64,000 bases of DNA from Aeromicrobium sp. IC_218 (GCF_004336805.1 NZ_SJXM01000001.1:355607-419606); one strand, 5' to 3'; counted from the stretch's first letter, positions 35,724-47,792 are shown. Numbers and translations are program-made. Notes: generated from the sequence alone by a model not told the origin.

Positions 35724-36268
35724 AGGAGAAGCTGCCCAGCGGCGTCCTGCTGAGCACGGTCGAGGGCCTGGCCGGCTACATGCGCAAGGCCTCGTTCTGG
35801 CCGGCGACGTTCGGCCTGGCCTGCTGCGCGATCGAGATGATGACCTTCGGCGCCCCGCGCTACGACTCCTCGCGCTTCGGCATGGAGGTCTTCCGGCCCT
35901 CGCCGCGCCAGGCCGACCTCATGATCGTGGCCGGCCGGGTGAGCCAGAAGATGGCGCCGGTCCTGCGCCAGATCTACGACCAGATGGCCGAGCCCAAGTA
36001 CGTCCTGGCCATGGGCGTCTGCGCCAGCTCCGGCGGCATGTTCAACAACTACGCGATCGTCCAGGGCGTCGACCACGTCGTGCCGGTCGACATGTACCTG
36101 CCCGGCTGCCCGCCGCGCCCCGAGATGCTCATCGACGCGATCTTCAAGCTCCACGACAAGGTGCAGCACGCCAAGCTCGGTGCCCACCGGACCGCGGAGA
36201 TCGCCCAGGACGAGCAGGTCGCGCTCACCGCCCTGCCGACGCAGCTGCAGAAGGGCCTGCTGCGATGA
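35714..36268 (+). CDS. nuoB: NADH-quinone oxidoreductase subunit B
   Basis: 184 residues. It holds the terminal 4Fe-4S cluster N2 with ligands C37 and C38 ([10 protein letters not shown]), C103 and C132 ([10 protein letters not shown]). ATG 35714 lies inside the nuoA end, with GGAGG upstream. Its stop overlaps the nuoC ATG. Confidence 0.97.
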   Translation: MGLEEKLPSGVLLSTVEGLAGYMRKASFWPATFGLACCAIEMMTFGAPRYDSSRFGMEVFRPSPRQADLMIVAGRVSQKMAPVLRQIYDQMAEPKYVLAMGVCASSGGMFNNYAIVQGVDHVVPVDMYLPGCPPRPEMLIDAIFKLHDKVQHAKLGAHRTAEIAQDEQVALTALPTQLQKGLLR

Positions 36269-36984
36269 CCGAGTCCACCGGCGGCACCCAGGACCAGGGC
36301 GTCGACTCCCGCGAGGCGCTGGTCCGCGCCGACCGCACCGAGCTCAAGGTCGTCGCCGTCCGCGAAGGCATGTTCGGCGCGCGCGACGGCGCCGACACGA
36401 GCGGCTACGGCGGCCTGCGTCGGCCGGTGGCGTTCCCCACCCCGACCCCGCCCCCGTACGGCGGCTGGTTCGACGAGGTCGCCGAGGCGTTCGTCCGCGG
36501 CGTCCACGGCGGGACGCTCGAGGGCATCGTGGTCGACCGTGGCGAGCTCACCTTCCAGGTCCGCCGCGAGCACCTGCGCGAGGCGGCCCAGCACCTGCGC
36601 GACGAGCCGAGCCTGCGCTTCGAGGTGCTCAGCAGCCTGTCCGGCGTCCACCTGCCCGGCGACGAGGGAGCCGAGCTGCACGTCGCGCTCCACCTGCTCT
36701 CGATGACCCACAACCGCCGGGTCCGGGTCGAGACCACCTGCCCGGACGCCGACCCGCACGTGCCCAGCGTCGTGAGCGTGTACCCGACGGCGGACTGGCA
36801 CGAGCGCGAGACGTGGGACATGTTCGGCATCGTCTTCGACGGCCACCCCGCGCTGACCCGCATCCTCATGCCCGACGACTGGCCCGGCCACCCTCAACGC
36901 AAGGACTACCCGCTGGGCGGCGTCCCGGTGGAGTACAAGGGCGCGACCGTGCCTCCTCCGGACGAGCGGAGGTCGTACTCGTGA
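36265..36984 (+). CDS. nuoC: NADH-quinone oxidoreductase subunit C
   Basis: 239 residues, peripheral arm. The N-terminal ~45 residues are an actinobacterial extension; [16 protein letters not shown] and [21 protein letters not shown] are the family signature. The C-terminal [10 protein letters not shown] is typical of actinobacteria. The last 69 bp recur at 37050-37118 in the next small ORF. Its stop overlaps that ORF's GTG. Confidence 0.95.
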   Translation: MTESTGGTQDQGVDSREALVRADRTELKVVAVREGMFGARDGADTSGYGGLRRPVAFPTPTPPPYGGWFDEVAEAFVRGVHGGTLEGIVVDRGELTFQVRREHLREAAQHLRDEPSLRFEVLSSLSGVHLPGDEGAELHVALHLLSMTHNRRVRVETTCPDADPHVPSVVSVYPTADWHERETWDMFGIVFDGHPALTRILMPDDWPGHPQRKDYPLGGVPVEYKGATVPPPDERRSYS

Positions 36985-37118
36985 GGGCCCAGCGGGCAGT
37001 CCCGGACGCTGTCCTCGATGGCGCGCTGCGCAAGCTCCGCGCGCTGCTGGGCGGCGTGCCCGTCGAGTACAAGGAGGCAGTCGTGCCTCCTCCGGACGAG
37101 CGGAGGTCGTACTCGTGA
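36981..37118 (+). CDS. 45-codon coupled ORF duplicating the NuoC tail
   Basis: GTG 36981 overlaps the nuoC stop (GTGA), and TGA 37116-37118 overlaps the nuoD GTG at 37115. The last 23 residues repeat the NuoC C-terminus with two changes ([12 protein letters not shown], then [10 protein letters not shown]), while the first 22 residues are unlike NuoC. The final 36 bp are identical to the nuoC end. It is probably a partial tandem duplication that keeps translational coupling; whether the peptide is made is unknown. Confidence 0.5.
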   Translation: MRAQRAVPDAVLDGALRKLRALLGGVPVEYKEAVVPPPDERRSYS

Positions 37119-38443
37119 CCAGCGATCCGTACGCGAGCAGCACCGAGACCACCGAGGGCCCGGTCTTCACCGTCACCGGCCAGGACTGGGACACCATCGA
37201 CGCCGCCGGCGTCGAGGGCGACCGGCTCGTGGTCAACATGGGCCCGCAGCACCCGAGCACCCACGGCGTGCTGCGGCTCATCCTGGAGATCGACGGCGAG
37301 ACGGTCACCGACGCCCGCGCCGGCATCGGCTACCTGCACACCGGCATCGAGAAGAACATGGAGTACCGCACCTGGACCCAGGGCGTGACCTTCTGCACCC
37401 GGATGGACTACGTCGCCCCGTTCTCCAACGAGGCCGTCTACGTCCAGGCCGTCGAGCGCCTGCTCGGCATCGAGGACGACGTGCCCGAGAAGGCCAAGGT
37501 GCTCCGCGTCCTGCTGCTCGAGCTCAACCGCATCTCCAGCCACCTGGTCTGCATCGCCACCGGCGGCATGGAGCTCGGCGCGCTCACGGTCATGACCTGC
37601 GGCTTCCGCGACCGCGAGCTCATCCTGGACGTCTTCGAGATGATCACCGGGCTGCGCATGAACCACGCCTACCTCCGCCCCGGCGGCGTCGCGCAGGACG
37701 TGCCGCCCGGCACCCTGGACAAGGTCCGCGAGACCGTCGCGCTGCTCAAGAAGCGGCTGCCCGAGTACGCGGCGCTGTGCAACGCCAACCCGATCTTCAA
37801 GGCGCGGCTCGTCGACGTCGGCCACCTCGACCTCGCCGGCTGCCTGGCCCTCGGCATCACCGGGCCGGTGCTCCGCTCGACCGGCTACGCCTGGGACCTG
37901 CGCCGCACCCAGCCCTACTGGGACTACGAGACCTACGAGTTCGACGTCGCCACCTGGGAGCAGCCCGACGCGTACGGACGCTTCCGGGTGCGCCAGGACG
38001 AGATGTGGCAGTCGCTGCGCATCGTCGAGCAGTGCGTCGACCGCCTGGCCCGCATGGAGGGCGCCCCGGTCATGGTCGCCGACAAGAAGATCGCCTGGCC
38101 GGCGAAGCTCAGCGTGGGTGGTGACGGCCAGGGCAACAGCCCCGAGCACATCGCGCACATCATGGGCGAGTCGATGGAGGCGCTGATCCACCACTTCAAG
38201 CTGGTCACCGAGGGCTTCCGGGTGCCGGCCGGCCAGGTCTACACCGCGATCGAGGCGCCCCGCGGCGAGATCGGCTGCCACCTGGTCTCCGACGGCGGCA
38301 CGCGCCCGTACCGGGCCCACTTCCGCGACCCGTCCTTCGTCAACCTGCAGGGCACGTCGGTGATGAGCGAGGGCGGCATGCTCAGCGACGTCATCGTCGC
38401 CGTCGCGTCCATCGACCCCGTGATGGGAGGCGTCGACCGATGA
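37115..38443 (+). CDS. nuoD: NADH-quinone oxidoreductase subunit D
   Basis: 442 residues, quinone-binding subunit of the peripheral arm. [40 protein letters not shown] and [18 protein letters not shown] are NuoD signatures. The GTG start is set by its overlap with the small ORF. The stop overlaps the nuoE ATG. Confidence 0.97.
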   Translation: MTSDPYASSTETTEGPVFTVTGQDWDTIDAAGVEGDRLVVNMGPQHPSTHGVLRLILEIDGETVTDARAGIGYLHTGIEKNMEYRTWTQGVTFCTRMDYVAPFSNEAVYVQAVERLLGIEDDVPEKAKVLRVLLLELNRISSHLVCIATGGMELGALTVMTCGFRDRELILDVFEMITGLRMNHAYLRPGGVAQDVPPGTLDKVRETVALLKKRLPEYAALCNANPIFKARLVDVGHLDLAGCLALGITGPVLRSTGYAWDLRRTQPYWDYETYEFDVATWEQPDAYGRFRVRQDEMWQSLRIVEQCVDRLARMEGAPVMVADKKIAWPAKLSVGGDGQGNSPEHIAHIMGESMEALIHHFKLVTEGFRVPAGQVYTAIEAPRGEIGCHLVSDGGTRPYRAHFRDPSFVNLQGTSVMSEGGMLSDVIVAVASIDPVMGGVDR

Positions 38444-39333
38444 CCACCTCGCACCTGCCCGGCGACCCCGGACGTCCGCTGGCCGAGCCGGTCGACGCGC
38501 CGCCGACGGACGCCCCGCCGCTGCCGGAGACGACGCTCGCCGAGCTGCGCGAGCTGGCCGGTCGCTACCCGCAGCCGCGCAGCGCGCTGCTGCCGATGCT
38601 CCACCTCGTCCAGTCCGTGCAGGGCTGCGTCACCAGCGAGGGCATCGGGGCGTGCGCCGACCTGCTCGGGCTGAGCGCGGCCGAGGTCAGCGGCGTCGCG
38701 ACGTTCTACACGATGTACAAGCGCCGGCCGATGGGCACGCACCACGTCGGCGTCTGCACCAACACGCTGTGCGCCGTCATGGGCGGTGACGAGATCTTCC
38801 AGCGGCTGTGCGCCCACCTGGACGTCGGCAACGACGAGACCAGCGCCGACGGCGCCATCTCGCTGGAGCACATCGAGTGCAACGCCGCGTGCGACTACGC
38901 ACCGGTGATGACGGTCAACTGGGAGCTGTTCGACGGCCAGACGCCCGACTCGGCGATCGAGGTGGTCGACCGCCTGCGTCGCGGCGAGCCCGTGCAGGCC
39001 ACCCGCGGGGCCACCATCACGAGCTGGCGCGAGGCCGAGCGGGTCCTGGCCGGGTTCGAGGACGGGCTGGTCGACGAGGGGCCCGCCGCCGGCGAGGCGA
39101 CGCTGGCCGGGCTGCGCATCGCCGCCGAGCGCGGCTGGCAGGCCCCGCCGTTCCCCGACGCGGACCGCACCCCGACGGCTGAGCCTGTCGAAGCCCCTTC
39201 GACAGGCTCAGGGACCGGGACCGAGACGGACCCGCGGGGGGCCGCCGCGCAGGCCGACACCGCGCGGGCGCAGAGCGAGACCGAGGTCGCCGAGTCCCCG
39301 GCGGACGTGGAGGGCGGTGGTTCCGATGACTGA
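38440..39333 (+). CDS. nuoE: NADH-quinone oxidoreductase subunit E, with long C-terminal tail
   Basis: 297 residues. The thioredoxin-like core carries the 2Fe-2S cluster N1a with C106 and C111 (VCTNTLC), C147 and C151 ([12 protein letters not shown]). It is longer than typical NuoE (about 160-250). The extra C-terminal ~60 residues are Glu/Thr/Ala-rich and include [12 protein letters not shown], encoded by a REP-like inverted repeat (39179-39211). It overlaps nuoF by 8 nt. Confidence 0.95.
   Translation: MTTSHLPGDPGRPLAEPVDAPPTDAPPLPETTLAELRELAGRYPQPRSALLPMLHLVQSVQGCVTSEGIGACADLLGLSAAEVSGVATFYTMYKRRPMGTHHVGVCTNTLCAVMGGDEIFQRLCAHLDVGNDETSADGAISLEHIECNAACDYAPVMTVNWELFDGQTPDSAIEVVDRLRRGEPVQATRGATITSWREAERVLAGFEDGLVDEGPAAGEATLAGLRIAAERGWQAPPFPDADRTPTAEPVEAPSTGSGTGTETDPRGAAAQADTARAQSETEVAESPADVEGGGSDD
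39179..39211. repeat. REP-like inverted repeat inside nuoE
   Basis: Perfect 15-bp arms CTGAGCCTGTCGAAG (39179-39193) and its complement (39197-39211) with a 3-nt loop, read in frame by nuoE. One arm is identical to 33119-33133 after the GNAT gene. Confidence 0.85.
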
Positions 39334-40645
39334 CGTGCTGACGCCGGTGCTGACGGCGGGCTGGGGCGACGACCGGGCCTGGACGCTGGAGGCCTACGAG
39401 CGCCGGGGCGGCTACCAGGCGCTGCGTGCCGGCCTGGCGATGAGCCCGGCCGACCTGACCGCCCTGGTCAAGGACGCCGGGCTGCGCGGTCGGGGCGGCG
39501 CCGGGTTCCCGACCGGCATGAAGTGGTCGTTCATCCCGCAGGACAACCCGAAGCCCAAGTACCTCGTGGTCAACGCCGACGAGTCCGAGCCGGGCACCTG
39601 CAAGGACATCCCGCTCATGATGGCCTCGCCGCACACCCTGGTCGAGGGCGTCGTGCTCGCCGCCCACGCCATCCGGGCCGAGCGCGCGTTCATCTACGTG
39701 CGCGGCGAGGTGCTGCACGTCGTCCGCCGGCTGCGGGCCGCGGTGCGCGAGGCGTACGAGGCCGGCTACCTGGGGACGGACGTCCTGGGCACGGGGGTGA
39801 ACGTCGACCTCGTGGTCCACGCCGGCGCCGGCGCCTACATCTGCGGCGAGGAGACCGCGCTGCTCGACTCGCTCGAGGGACGCCGCGGCCAGCCCCGGCT
39901 GCGTCCGCCGTTCCCCGCCGTCGAGGGCCTGTACGCCAGCCCGACGGTCATCAACAACGTCGAGTCCATCGCGTCCGTCCCGGCCATCGTCCGCGGCGGC
40001 GTCGAGTGGTTCGGGTCCATGGGCACCGAGAAGTCCAAGGGCTTCACCCTCTACTCGCTGTCGGGCCACGTGCGCCGGCCCGGCCAGTACGAGGCGCCGC
40101 TCGGGGTCACGCTGCGCCAGCTGCTCGAGCTCGGCGGTGGCATGCGCGAGGGCGCGGAGCTGAAGTTCTGGACGCCGGGCGGCTCGTCCACCCCGCTGCT
40201 CACCGCCGAGCACCTGGACGTCCCGCTCGACTACGAGGGCGTGTCGGCCGTCGGCTCGATGCTCGGCACCAAGGCCCTGCAGGTGTTCGACCAGACGACG
40301 TCGGTGGTGCGCTGCGTGCTGCGCTGGACGGAGTTCTACAAGCACGAGTCGTGCGGCAAGTGCACGCCGTGCCGCGAGGGCACGTGGTGGCTGGTCCAGG
40401 CGCTGCAGCGGCTCGACGCGGGACAGGGCCGCCCGGGCGACGTCGAGCTGCTGCTCGACCTGTGCGACAACATCCTCGGCCGCTCGTTCTGCGCCCTCGG
40501 CGACGGTGCCACCTCGCCCATCACGTCGGCGATCAAGCACTTCCGTGACGAGTTCGACGCCGGCATGCACACGCCGAGCCGCGAGCTGTTCCCGCCGGAG
40601 CGCTCGACCGCCTGGGCCCGTCCGCTGGAGGGGAGCCCCGCATGA
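39326..40645 (+). CDS. nuoF: NADH-quinone oxidoreductase subunit F
   Basis: 439 residues, NADH and FMN-binding subunit. [16 protein letters not shown] is the NADH loop, [10 protein letters not shown] the FMN region, and the 4Fe-4S N3 ligands begin at C343, C346 and C349 ([12 protein letters not shown]). ATG 39326 lies just before the nuoE stop. It ends within the nuoG ATGA. Confidence 0.97.
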   Translation: MTDVLTPVLTAGWGDDRAWTLEAYERRGGYQALRAGLAMSPADLTALVKDAGLRGRGGAGFPTGMKWSFIPQDNPKPKYLVVNADESEPGTCKDIPLMMASPHTLVEGVVLAAHAIRAERAFIYVRGEVLHVVRRLRAAVREAYEAGYLGTDVLGTGVNVDLVVHAGAGAYICGEETALLDSLEGRRGQPRLRPPFPAVEGLYASPTVINNVESIASVPAIVRGGVEWFGSMGTEKSKGFTLYSLSGHVRRPGQYEAPLGVTLRQLLELGGGMREGAELKFWTPGGSSTPLLTAEHLDVPLDYEGVSAVGSMLGTKALQVFDQTTSVVRCVLRWTEFYKHESCGKCTPCREGTWWLVQALQRLDAGQGRPGDVELLLDLCDNILGRSFCALGDGATSPITSAIKHFRDEFDAGMHTPSRELFPPERSTAWARPLEGSPA

Positions 40646-43035
40646 CCCTGACGCCCGAGCGCAGCAGCACCGGCGCCGAGCCGGTCGAGCTGGTCACCCT
40701 GACGATCGACGACGTCGAGGTCAGCGTGCCGAAGGGGACGCTGGTCATCCGCGCCGCCGAGCTGGTCGGCATCGAGATCCCGCGCTTCTGCGACCACCCG
40801 CTGCTCGAGCCCGTGGGTGCGTGCCGCCAGTGCCTGGTCGAGGTGCCCGACGCGGGCAACGGCCGCGGGCTGCCCAAGCCGCAGGCGTCCTGCACGATCG
40901 AGGTCGCGCCGGGCATGGTCGTGCGCACCCAGCTGACGTCCGCCGTGGCCGACAAGGCCCAGCGCGGCACGATGGAGCTGCTGCTGGTCAACCACCCGCT
41001 CGACTGCCCGGTCTGCGACAAGGGCGGCGAGTGCCCGCTGCAGAACCAGGCGATGAGCCACGGCCAGGGCGAGACCCGGTTCACCGAGACCAAGCGCACG
41101 TACCCCAAGCCGCTGCCGGTCTCGGCCCAGGTGCTGCTCGACCGCGAGCGCTGCGTGCTGTGCGCGCGGTGCACCCGCTTCTCCGAGGAGATCGCCGGCG
41201 ACCCGTTCATCGCGCTCGTCGAGCGGGGGGCCTGGCAGCAGGTCGGCACGGCGCCGGACGTCCCGTTCCACTCCTACTTCTCGGGCAACACCATCCAGAT
41301 CTGCCCGGTCGGCGCGCTCACCAGCGCCGACTACCGCTTCCGCGCCCGTCCCTTCGACCTGGTGTCGACGCCGACGGTGTCCGAGCACGACGCGTGCGGG
41401 GCAGCCGTCCGGGTCGACCACCGCCGCGGCACGGTCATGCGCCGCCTGGCCGGCGACGACCCCGAGGTCAACGAGGAGTGGATCAGCGACAAGGACCGCT
41501 TCGCGTTCCGCTGGAGCCAGCAGGCCGACCGGCTGCGCACGCCGCTGGTGCGCGACGAGTCCGGCGAGCTCGTGCCCATGTCGTGGCCCGGTGCGCTGGC
41601 CGTCGCCGCCCGGGGCCTGGCCGCCGCCCGTGACGCCGCCGGGGTGGGGGTGCTGCCGGGCGGACGCCTGACCGCCGAGGACGCCTACGCGTACGCCAAG
41701 CTGGCCCGCACCGCGCTGGGCGCCCACGACGTCGACTTCCGCACCCGCGCCGCGCTCGCCGGTGGCGAGGAGGAGCAGTTCCTCGCGTCGCGGGTCGCCG
41801 CGACCGGCCCGTCGGTCACGTACGCCTCGCTGGAGCGGGCGCGCACCGTGGTGCTCGCCGGGCTCGAGCCCGAGGACGAGGCCGCCACGCTCTTCCTGCG
41901 GCTGCGCAAGGCGTCGCGCCGCGGCCTGCGGGTCGTCGCCGTCGCCTCGCACACCACCCGCGGCCTGGCCAAGCTCGGCGCCGAGCTCGTCCGCACCCGG
42001 CCCGGCGACGAGGCGGCCGCCCTCGCGGCGCTCGAGCTCGGACCCGACGACGTCCTGCTGGTCGGCGAGCGGCTGGCCGACGCACCGGGCGCCCTGGCCG
42101 CGGCCGCCGCGCTGATCGCCGGCTCCGGGGCCCGCCTCGCCTGGGTGCCGCGTCGGGCCGGCGACCGGGGGGCGGTCGAGGCCGGATGCCTGCCCGGCCT
42201 GCTGCCGGGCGCCCGTCCGGTCTCCGACCCGGCCGCCCGCGCCGACCTCGCCGCGGCCTGGGGCGTGCCATCCCTGCCCACCGCGCCCGGCCGGGACACC
42301 GCCGCGATGCTGGCCGCCGCCGCGGACGGCTCGCTCGCCGGTCTGCTCGTCGGCGGTGTCGACCTCGACGACCTGCCCGACCCGGCCGTGGCCCGGGCCG
42401 CGCTCGAGCGGGCGTTCGTCGTGAGCCTCGAGGTCCGGTCCTCCGCGGTCACCGAGCTCGCCGACGTGGTGCTCCCCGTCGCCCCGCCGGTCGAGAAGTC
42501 CGGCACGTTCGTCACCTGGGAGGGACGCCTGCGCCCGTTCCCGCGCGTGCTGGACGTGGCCGGGTCGCTCCCCGACGTCCGGGTGCTGGCCGGCATCGCC
42601 GAGGAGCTGGGCACGCCGCTCGGCTTCCGCACCCCCGAGGGCGCCATGGCCGAGATGACCGAGCTGGGGCCCTGGGACGGTGAGCGGGCCGCGCCGCCGA
42701 CCGTCGGCACCTCGCGCGCGTCCGACGCGCCGCTCGTGCTCGACACCTGGCGCCAGCTGATCGACTCCGGACGCCTGCAGGACGGTGCCGAGACCTACCG
42801 GGCCACCGCGCGACCGCCGGCCGTGCGGGCCAGCCTGGCCACCCTGGCCGCGGCCGGCCTCACCGCCGGCGCGCCCGCCACCGTCGTCACCGCCGCGGGG
42901 GAGCGGGTCACCTATCCGGCCGAGGCGGCCGACCTGCCCGACGGCGTCGTGTGGGTGCCCGCCACCGCGGACGTCCACCTGCACGCCGTCCGCGGCGAGG
43001 CCGTCGAGCTCGTCCGTGGGGAGGTGGCCCGATGA
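40642..43035 (+). CDS. nuoG: NADH-quinone oxidoreductase subunit G
   Basis: 797 residues. The N-terminal 2Fe-2S ferredoxin region contains [15 protein letters not shown]; 4Fe-4S clusters use [13 protein letters not shown] and [14 protein letters not shown]. The C-terminal two thirds are a degenerate molybdopterin-oxidoreductase domain without cofactor function, as usual. ATG overlaps the nuoF stop; the end overlaps nuoH. Confidence 0.95.
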   Translation: MTLTPERSSTGAEPVELVTLTIDDVEVSVPKGTLVIRAAELVGIEIPRFCDHPLLEPVGACRQCLVEVPDAGNGRGLPKPQASCTIEVAPGMVVRTQLTSAVADKAQRGTMELLLVNHPLDCPVCDKGGECPLQNQAMSHGQGETRFTETKRTYPKPLPVSAQVLLDRERCVLCARCTRFSEEIAGDPFIALVERGAWQQVGTAPDVPFHSYFSGNTIQICPVGALTSADYRFRARPFDLVSTPTVSEHDACGAAVRVDHRRGTVMRRLAGDDPEVNEEWISDKDRFAFRWSQQADRLRTPLVRDESGELVPMSWPGALAVAARGLAAARDAAGVGVLPGGRLTAEDAYAYAKLARTALGAHDVDFRTRAALAGGEEEQFLASRVAATGPSVTYASLERARTVVLAGLEPEDEAATLFLRLRKASRRGLRVVAVASHTTRGLAKLGAELVRTRPGDEAAALAALELGPDDVLLVGERLADAPGALAAAAALIAGSGARLAWVPRRAGDRGAVEAGCLPGLLPGARPVSDPAARADLAAAWGVPSLPTAPGRDTAAMLAAAADGSLAGLLVGGVDLDDLPDPAVARAALERAFVVSLEVRSSAVTELADVVLPVAPPVEKSGTFVTWEGRLRPFPRVLDVAGSLPDVRVLAGIAEELGTPLGFRTPEGAMAEMTELGPWDGERAAPPTVGTSRASDAPLVLDTWRQLIDSGRLQDGAETYRATARPPAVRASLATLAAAGLTAGAPATVVTAAGERVTYPAEAADLPDGVVWVPATADVHLHAVRGEAVELVRGEVAR

Positions 43036-44309
43036 ACGACCCGGTGTGGGTGGTCGTGCTCAAGGCCGTGCTGATCTTCGTGATCCTGGTGCTCTACACG
43101 CTGTTCAACATCTGGTTCGAGCGCCGCGTCGTGGCCCGCATGCAGCACCGCGTCGGCCCCAACGTCAACGGGCCGTTCGGCCTGCTGCAGAGCCTGGCCG
43201 ACGGCGTGAAGCTGGCGCTCAAGGAGGACCTGGTCGTCAAGGCGGCCGACAAGCTGGTCTACGTCCTCGCGCCGATCCTGGCCACCATCCCGGCGTTCCT
43301 GGCCTGGGCGGTCATCCCGTTCGGGCCCGAGGTGCGCATCCCGTTCACCGACACCTACACCGCGCTGCAGCTGACCGACCTGCCCGTCGGCGTGCTGTAC
43401 GTCCTGGCCGTGACGTCGATCGGCGTCTACGGCATCGTGCTGGCCGGCTGGTCGTCCGGCTCGACGTACGCGCTGCTGGGCGGCCTGCGGTCCAGCGCCC
43501 AGGTGATCTCGTACGAGGTCGCGATGGGCCTGAGCTTCGTCACCGTCTTCCTGTACGCCGGCTCGATGTCCACCTCGGAGATCGTCGCCGCCCAGGAGGA
43601 TCTCTGGTACTTCCTGCCGCTGGTGCCCTCGTTCCTCATCTACGTCGTGGCCATGGTCGGCGAGACCAACCGCGCGCCGTTCGACCTGCCCGAGGCCGAG
43701 GGCGAGCTCGTCGGCGGCTTCCACACCGAGTACTCGTCGCTGAAGTTCGCGCTGTTCTTCCTGGCCGAGTACGTCAACATGGTCACCGTCTCGGCGATCG
43801 CCACCACGCTGTTCCTCGGCGGCTGGCGCGCCCCGTTCGGCCTGGCCCAGGTCTGGGAGGGCGCCAACGACGGCTACTGGCCCGTGCTGTGGTTCCTGGG
43901 CAAGACGCTGGGCTTCATCTTCCTGTTCATCTGGCTGCGCGGCACCCTGCCGCGGCTGCGCTACGACCAGTTCATGACCTTCGGCTGGAAGGTGCTCATC
44001 CCGGCCGCGCTCGCCTGGACCGTCGCGGTGATCGTGCTGCGCAAGGCCCAGCAGGAGGGTCAGCTCGACCGCACCGCGCTGCTCGTGGCCGCCGGCGTCG
44101 CCGCCGTCGTCCTGCTGGCGACGCTGCTGCTGCCCGGACGCCGCGGCGACGAGCCGGCCGAGTCCGAGCCGGCCGACGAGCCCGACTTCGACGCCTACGC
44201 CGGCGGCTACCCCGTGCCGCCGCCGCAGGCCCCGCACGTCCCGACCCGGCCGTGGACCCAGACCGCGATCGCCCACCACGCGCGCGACAAGGAGGACTCC
44301 GATGCCTGA
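43032..44309 (+). CDS. nuoH: NADH-quinone oxidoreductase subunit H
   Basis: 425 residues, eight membrane helices, forming part of the quinone cavity. [16 protein letters not shown] and [21 protein letters not shown] (shown in part by family convention) are its signatures. Compared with E. coli (~325) it has a ~90-residue C-terminal extension with a ninth hydrophobic segment ([19 protein letters not shown]) and a Pro-rich tail, a known actinobacterial feature. Confidence 0.96.
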   Translation: MNDPVWVVVLKAVLIFVILVLYTLFNIWFERRVVARMQHRVGPNVNGPFGLLQSLADGVKLALKEDLVVKAADKLVYVLAPILATIPAFLAWAVIPFGPEVRIPFTDTYTALQLTDLPVGVLYVLAVTSIGVYGIVLAGWSSGSTYALLGGLRSSAQVISYEVAMGLSFVTVFLYAGSMSTSEIVAAQEDLWYFLPLVPSFLIYVVAMVGETNRAPFDLPEAEGELVGGFHTEYSSLKFALFFLAEYVNMVTVSAIATTLFLGGWRAPFGLAQVWEGANDGYWPVLWFLGKTLGFIFLFIWLRGTLPRLRYDQFMTFGWKVLIPAALAWTVAVIVLRKAQQEGQLDRTALLVAAGVAAVVLLATLLLPGRRGDEPAESEPADEPDFDAYAGGYPVPPPQAPHVPTRPWTQTAIAHHARDKEDSDA

Positions 44310-44850
44310 CGACGCGAGCAGGACGCTCAAGGAGACGCTGTGGGACCCGGTCGCCGGGTTCGGCGTCACCTTCCGGACGATGTTCCGGAAGACCGTCACC
44401 GAGCAGTACCCCTACGAGAAGCTCCCGACGGCGCCGCGCTTCCACGGCCGCCACCAGCTGAACCGCTGGCCCGACGGGCTCGAGAAGTGCGTCGGCTGCG
44501 AGCTGTGCGCCTGGGCCTGCCCGGCCGACGCGATCTACGTCGAGGGGGCGGCGAACACCGCGGACGAGCGGTTCAGCCCCGGTGAGCGCTACGGCCGCGT
44601 CTACCAGATCAACTACCTGCGCTGCATCCTCTGCGGGCTGTGCATCGAGGCCTGCCCGACCCGGGCGCTGACGATGACCAACGAGTACGAGCTGGCCGAC
44701 GACGACCGCGGCGCGCTGATCTACACCAAGTCCGACCTGCTCGCGCCGCTGCTGCCCGGCATGACCGAGCCGCCGCACGACATGCTGCTGTCCGACGACC
44801 ACCACGACTACTACACGGGAGCCGTCACGACGCCGGCGGAGGACGCATGA
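44302..44850 (+). CDS. nuoI: NADH-quinone oxidoreductase subunit I
   Basis: 182 residues. Two 4Fe-4S clusters (N6a and N6b) use C63, C66, C69, C73 ([12 protein letters not shown]) and C108, C111, C114, C118 ([12 protein letters not shown]). It overlaps nuoH by 8 nt and nuoJ by 4 nt. Confidence 0.97.
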   Translation: MPDDASRTLKETLWDPVAGFGVTFRTMFRKTVTEQYPYEKLPTAPRFHGRHQLNRWPDGLEKCVGCELCAWACPADAIYVEGAANTADERFSPGERYGRVYQINYLRCILCGLCIEACPTRALTMTNEYELADDDRGALIYTKSDLLAPLLPGMTEPPHDMLLSDDHHDYYTGAVTTPAEDA

Positions 44851-45605
44851 CCGCGTTCTGGGTGCTGGCGCCGTTCATGGTGCTGGCCGCGCTCGGTCTC
44901 GTGCTCGCCCGCAAGGCGGTGCACGCCGCGCTGTGCCTGGCGGTCGTGATGATCTCGCTGGCCGTGCTCTACGCCGCCCAGGGCGCCCCGTTCCTGTTCG
45001 CCGTCCAGATCGTCGTCTACACCGGCGCGATCATGATGCTGTTCCTCTTCGTGCTCATGCTGGTTGGCGTCGAGTCGGCCGAGAGCCTCGCCGAGTCCAT
45101 CCCGGGCCAGCGCATCGGCGCGGTCGTCGTCGCGCTCGTCTTCGGGGCCCTCGGCGTCGTGGGGGTCGCGCAGTCGGTCACCGGCGCGGTGGTCGGCGTC
45201 GACGCCGCGAACGAGGGCGGCAACGTCGAGGGGCTCGCCGCGCTCATGTTCGGTCCGTACGTGCTGGCCTTCGAGGCCACCGCGGCGCTGCTCATCACCG
45301 CGGTGCTCGGCGCCATGGTGCTCGCGCACCGCGAGCGGCTCGGCCGGCGTCTGACCCAGCGCGAGGTCGCCGAGGGACGCCTGCAGGACTACGCCCACCA
45401 CGGCACCCACCCCGGCCAGCTGCCCACGCCGGGCGTGTTCGCCCGGCACAACGCGGTCGACACCCCGGCGCTGCTGCCCGACGGCTCGGTCGTCGAGACG
45501 TCCGTGCCCGCGCCGCTGCGGGCCCGCGACCAGGTGCGTCCGGGCGACCGGTCCGAGGTCGACGCCGTCGCCCGCGAGCTCGAGCCCGGGGAGGACCCGC
45601 GATGA
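44847..45605 (+). CDS. nuoJ: NADH-quinone oxidoreductase subunit J
   Basis: 252 residues, five membrane helices (first [21 protein letters not shown]; third with [17 protein letters not shown]). The C-terminal ~90 residues are a hydrophilic extension common in actinobacteria. ATG overlaps the nuoI stop. Confidence 0.94.
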   Translation: MTAFWVLAPFMVLAALGLVLARKAVHAALCLAVVMISLAVLYAAQGAPFLFAVQIVVYTGAIMMLFLFVLMLVGVESAESLAESIPGQRIGAVVVALVFGALGVVGVAQSVTGAVVGVDAANEGGNVEGLAALMFGPYVLAFEATAALLITAVLGAMVLAHRERLGRRLTQREVAEGRLQDYAHHGTHPGQLPTPGVFARHNAVDTPALLPDGSVVETSVPAPLRARDQVRPGDRSEVDAVARELEPGEDPR

Positions 45606-45895
45606 CCGAGTACCTGGGGCTGTCGATGCTGCTGTTCACGATCGGTGCCGCCGGCGTGCTCGTGCGGCGCAACGCGATCGTCGTGTTCATGTGCGTCGAG
45701 CTCATGCTCAACGCCGCGAACCTCGCGCTCGTCTCCTTCTCGCGGCGCCACGGCGAGCTGGACGGCCAGCTGGCCGCCTTCTTCGTCATGGTCGTCGCCG
45801 CCGCCGAGGTCGTCGTCGGCCTGGCCATCATCGTGTCCATCTACCGCACGCGGCGCTCGACCTCGGTCGACGACGCGAGCCTGCTGAAGGCGTGA
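45602..45895 (+). CDS. nuoK: NADH-quinone oxidoreductase subunit K
   Basis: 97 residues, three membrane helices with the conserved glutamates in [17 protein letters not shown] and [16 protein letters not shown], which form the E-channel. ATG overlaps the nuoJ stop. Confidence 0.96.
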   Translation: MTEYLGLSMLLFTIGAAGVLVRRNAIVVFMCVELMLNAANLALVSFSRRHGELDGQLAAFFVMVVAAAEVVVGLAIIVSIYRTRRSTSVDDASLLKA

Positions 45896-45896
45896 G

Positions 45897-47792
45897 GTGC
45901 CGGTCGTGAACGACGTCCTCGACACCGCGTGGGTGCTGGTCGCCCTGCCGCTGGCCGGTGCGCTGCTGCTGCTCACCTGGGGCAAGGAGAGCGACCGGTT
46001 CGGGCACTGGATCGGCACCGCCGCGTCCGCCGCCTCGTTCGTGTGGGGCGCCGTCCTGTTCGTCGCCCTGGCCGGCCGCGACGCCGACGACCGCTCGGTC
46101 ACCACGACGCTGTTCACCTGGTTCGACGTCGGACGCGTCAGGGTCGACATGGCGCTCACCTACGACCAGCTGTCGGCGCTGTTCGTGCTGCTCATCACCG
46201 GCGTCGGCACGCTCATCCACGTGTACTCGATCGGGTACATGGCCGACGACCCGCGGCGCCGCCGCTTCTTCGCCTTCCTCAACCTGTTCGTGGCCGCGAT
46301 GCTCACGCTCGTCCTGGCCGCCGACTACCTCGTGCTGTTCCTGGGCTGGGAGGGCGTCGGTCTGGCGTCCTACCTGCTCATCGGGTTCTGGCAGCACAAG
46401 CCGTCCGCCGCGGCGGCCGCGCAGAAGGCGTTCGTCATGAACCGCGTGGGCGACCTGGGCATGGTGATCGCCATCGCGCTCATGCTGGCCCACCTCGGCA
46501 CCACCGACATCGCTCGCGTGGCCACCGGCGTCCCGGCCCTGTCGGACGGCGTCGTCACCGGGCTCGGCCTGCTGCTCCTGCTCGGCGCGTGCGGCAAGTC
46601 CGCCCAGGTGCCGCTGCAGGCCTGGCTGCTGGACGCCATGGAGGGCCCCACCCCGGTGTCGGCGCTCATCCACGCCGCGACCATGGTGACCGCCGGCGTC
46701 TACCTCATCGTCCGGTCGGCCGCGATCTACGACGCGAGCGAGGCCGCGCGCCTGGCGGTCGTCGCGGTCGGCCTGGTCACGCTGCTGGCCGGCGCCGCGA
46801 TCGGCTGCGCGAAGGACGACATCAAGAAGGCGCTCGCCGGCTCGACGATGAGCCAGATCGGGTACATGACGCTCGCCGCGGGCCTGGGCCCGGCCGGGTA
46901 CGCGTTCGCGATCTTCCACCTCGTCACCCACGGCTTCTTCAAGGCGAACATGTTCCTGGGCGCCGGCTCGGTCATGCACGGCACCGGCGACGACGTCGAC
47001 ATGCGGCACTACGGGGCGCTGCGCACCGCCATGCCGGTCACGTTCTTCACGTTCGCGGCCGGCTACCTGGCGATCATCGGCTTCCCGGGCCTGTCCGGCT
47101 TCTGGAGCAAGGACAAGATCATCGAGACCGCGTTCGGCTTCAACGTCTGGGTCGGGCTCGGCACGCTGCTCGGCGCCGGGGTGACGGCGTTCTACATGAC
47201 CCGGCTCATGGCCATGACGTTCCTGGGCCGCAAGCGGTGGCGCGAGGGCGTCCACCCGCACGAGTCGCCCGCCGTCATGACCGTGCCGCTGGTCGTCCTG
47301 GCCGCGCTGTCGGTGCTCGGCGGCGTGATGCTGCTCGGCCACTGGATCACCGACTGGCTGGCGCCGGTCGTCGGCGAGGCCCACCACGAGGAGCTGCCCG
47401 TGCCCGCGATCGTCCTGACCTTGTCCGTGCTGGTGGTGGTCGCCGCCGGCGTCGCCCTGGCCTGGGCCACCTACGGACGCCGCGAGGTCGCCGCCGACGC
47501 GCCGACGGACCGCGAGGTCGGCTGGTGGACGCGGGCGGCCCGGCACGAGCTGTACGGCAACGCGGTCAACGACGCGCTCGTCGTGCGGCCGACCGGGCAG
47601 CTCGTGCGCGGCGTCACCGCCTTCGACAAGCACGTCGTCGCCGGGGCGGTCAGCGGCCTGGCCGGGCTGTTCCGCGACGCGTCGCAGGGCCTGGGCCGGC
47701 TGCAGACCGGCTTCGTCCGCTCCTACGCGCTCGTCCTGTTCGGCGGCGCCGCCGCGCTGGCCGCGGCCCTGCTGGCGGTGACGATCGCATGA
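45897..47792 (+). CDS. nuoL: NADH-quinone oxidoreductase subunit L
   Basis: 631 residues, antiporter-like proton pump subunit with about 16 helices. Signatures: [39 protein letters not shown] and the lateral helix near the C-terminus. GTG 45897 follows the nuoK stop by 1 nt; GTG 45906 (VNDVLDTAW) is an equally good start with GAGGTG as ribosome site. It overlaps nuoM by 4 nt. Confidence 0.96.
   Translation: MPVVNDVLDTAWVLVALPLAGALLLLTWGKESDRFGHWIGTAASAASFVWGAVLFVALAGRDADDRSVTTTLFTWFDVGRVRVDMALTYDQLSALFVLLITGVGTLIHVYSIGYMADDPRRRRFFAFLNLFVAAMLTLVLAADYLVLFLGWEGVGLASYLLIGFWQHKPSAAAAAQKAFVMNRVGDLGMVIAIALMLAHLGTTDIARVATGVPALSDGVVTGLGLLLLLGACGKSAQVPLQAWLLDAMEGPTPVSALIHAATMVTAGVYLIVRSAAIYDASEAARLAVVAVGLVTLLAGAAIGCAKDDIKKALAGSTMSQIGYMTLAAGLGPAGYAFAIFHLVTHGFFKANMFLGAGSVMHGTGDDVDMRHYGALRTAMPVTFFTFAAGYLAIIGFPGLSGFWSKDKIIETAFGFNVWVGLGTLLGAGVTAFYMTRLMAMTFLGRKRWREGVHPHESPAVMTVPLVVLAALSVLGGVMLLGHWITDWLAPVVGEAHHEELPVPAIVLTLSVLVVVAAGVALAWATYGRREVAADAPTDREVGWWTRAARHELYGNAVNDALVVRPTGQLVRGVTAFDKHVVAGAVSGLAGLFRDASQGLGRLQTGFVRSYALVLFGGAAALAAALLAVTIA

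Noticed and set aside
39179..39211. The nuoE palindrome considered as a transcription terminator
   Set aside because: It lies inside an essential operon gene, far upstream of its stop, and the same arm recurs elsewhere as part of a dispersed repeat.
40336..42984. An 882-codon minus-strand frame opposite nuoG
   Set aside because: Shadow frame rich in Gly, Arg and Val; nuoG is unambiguous.
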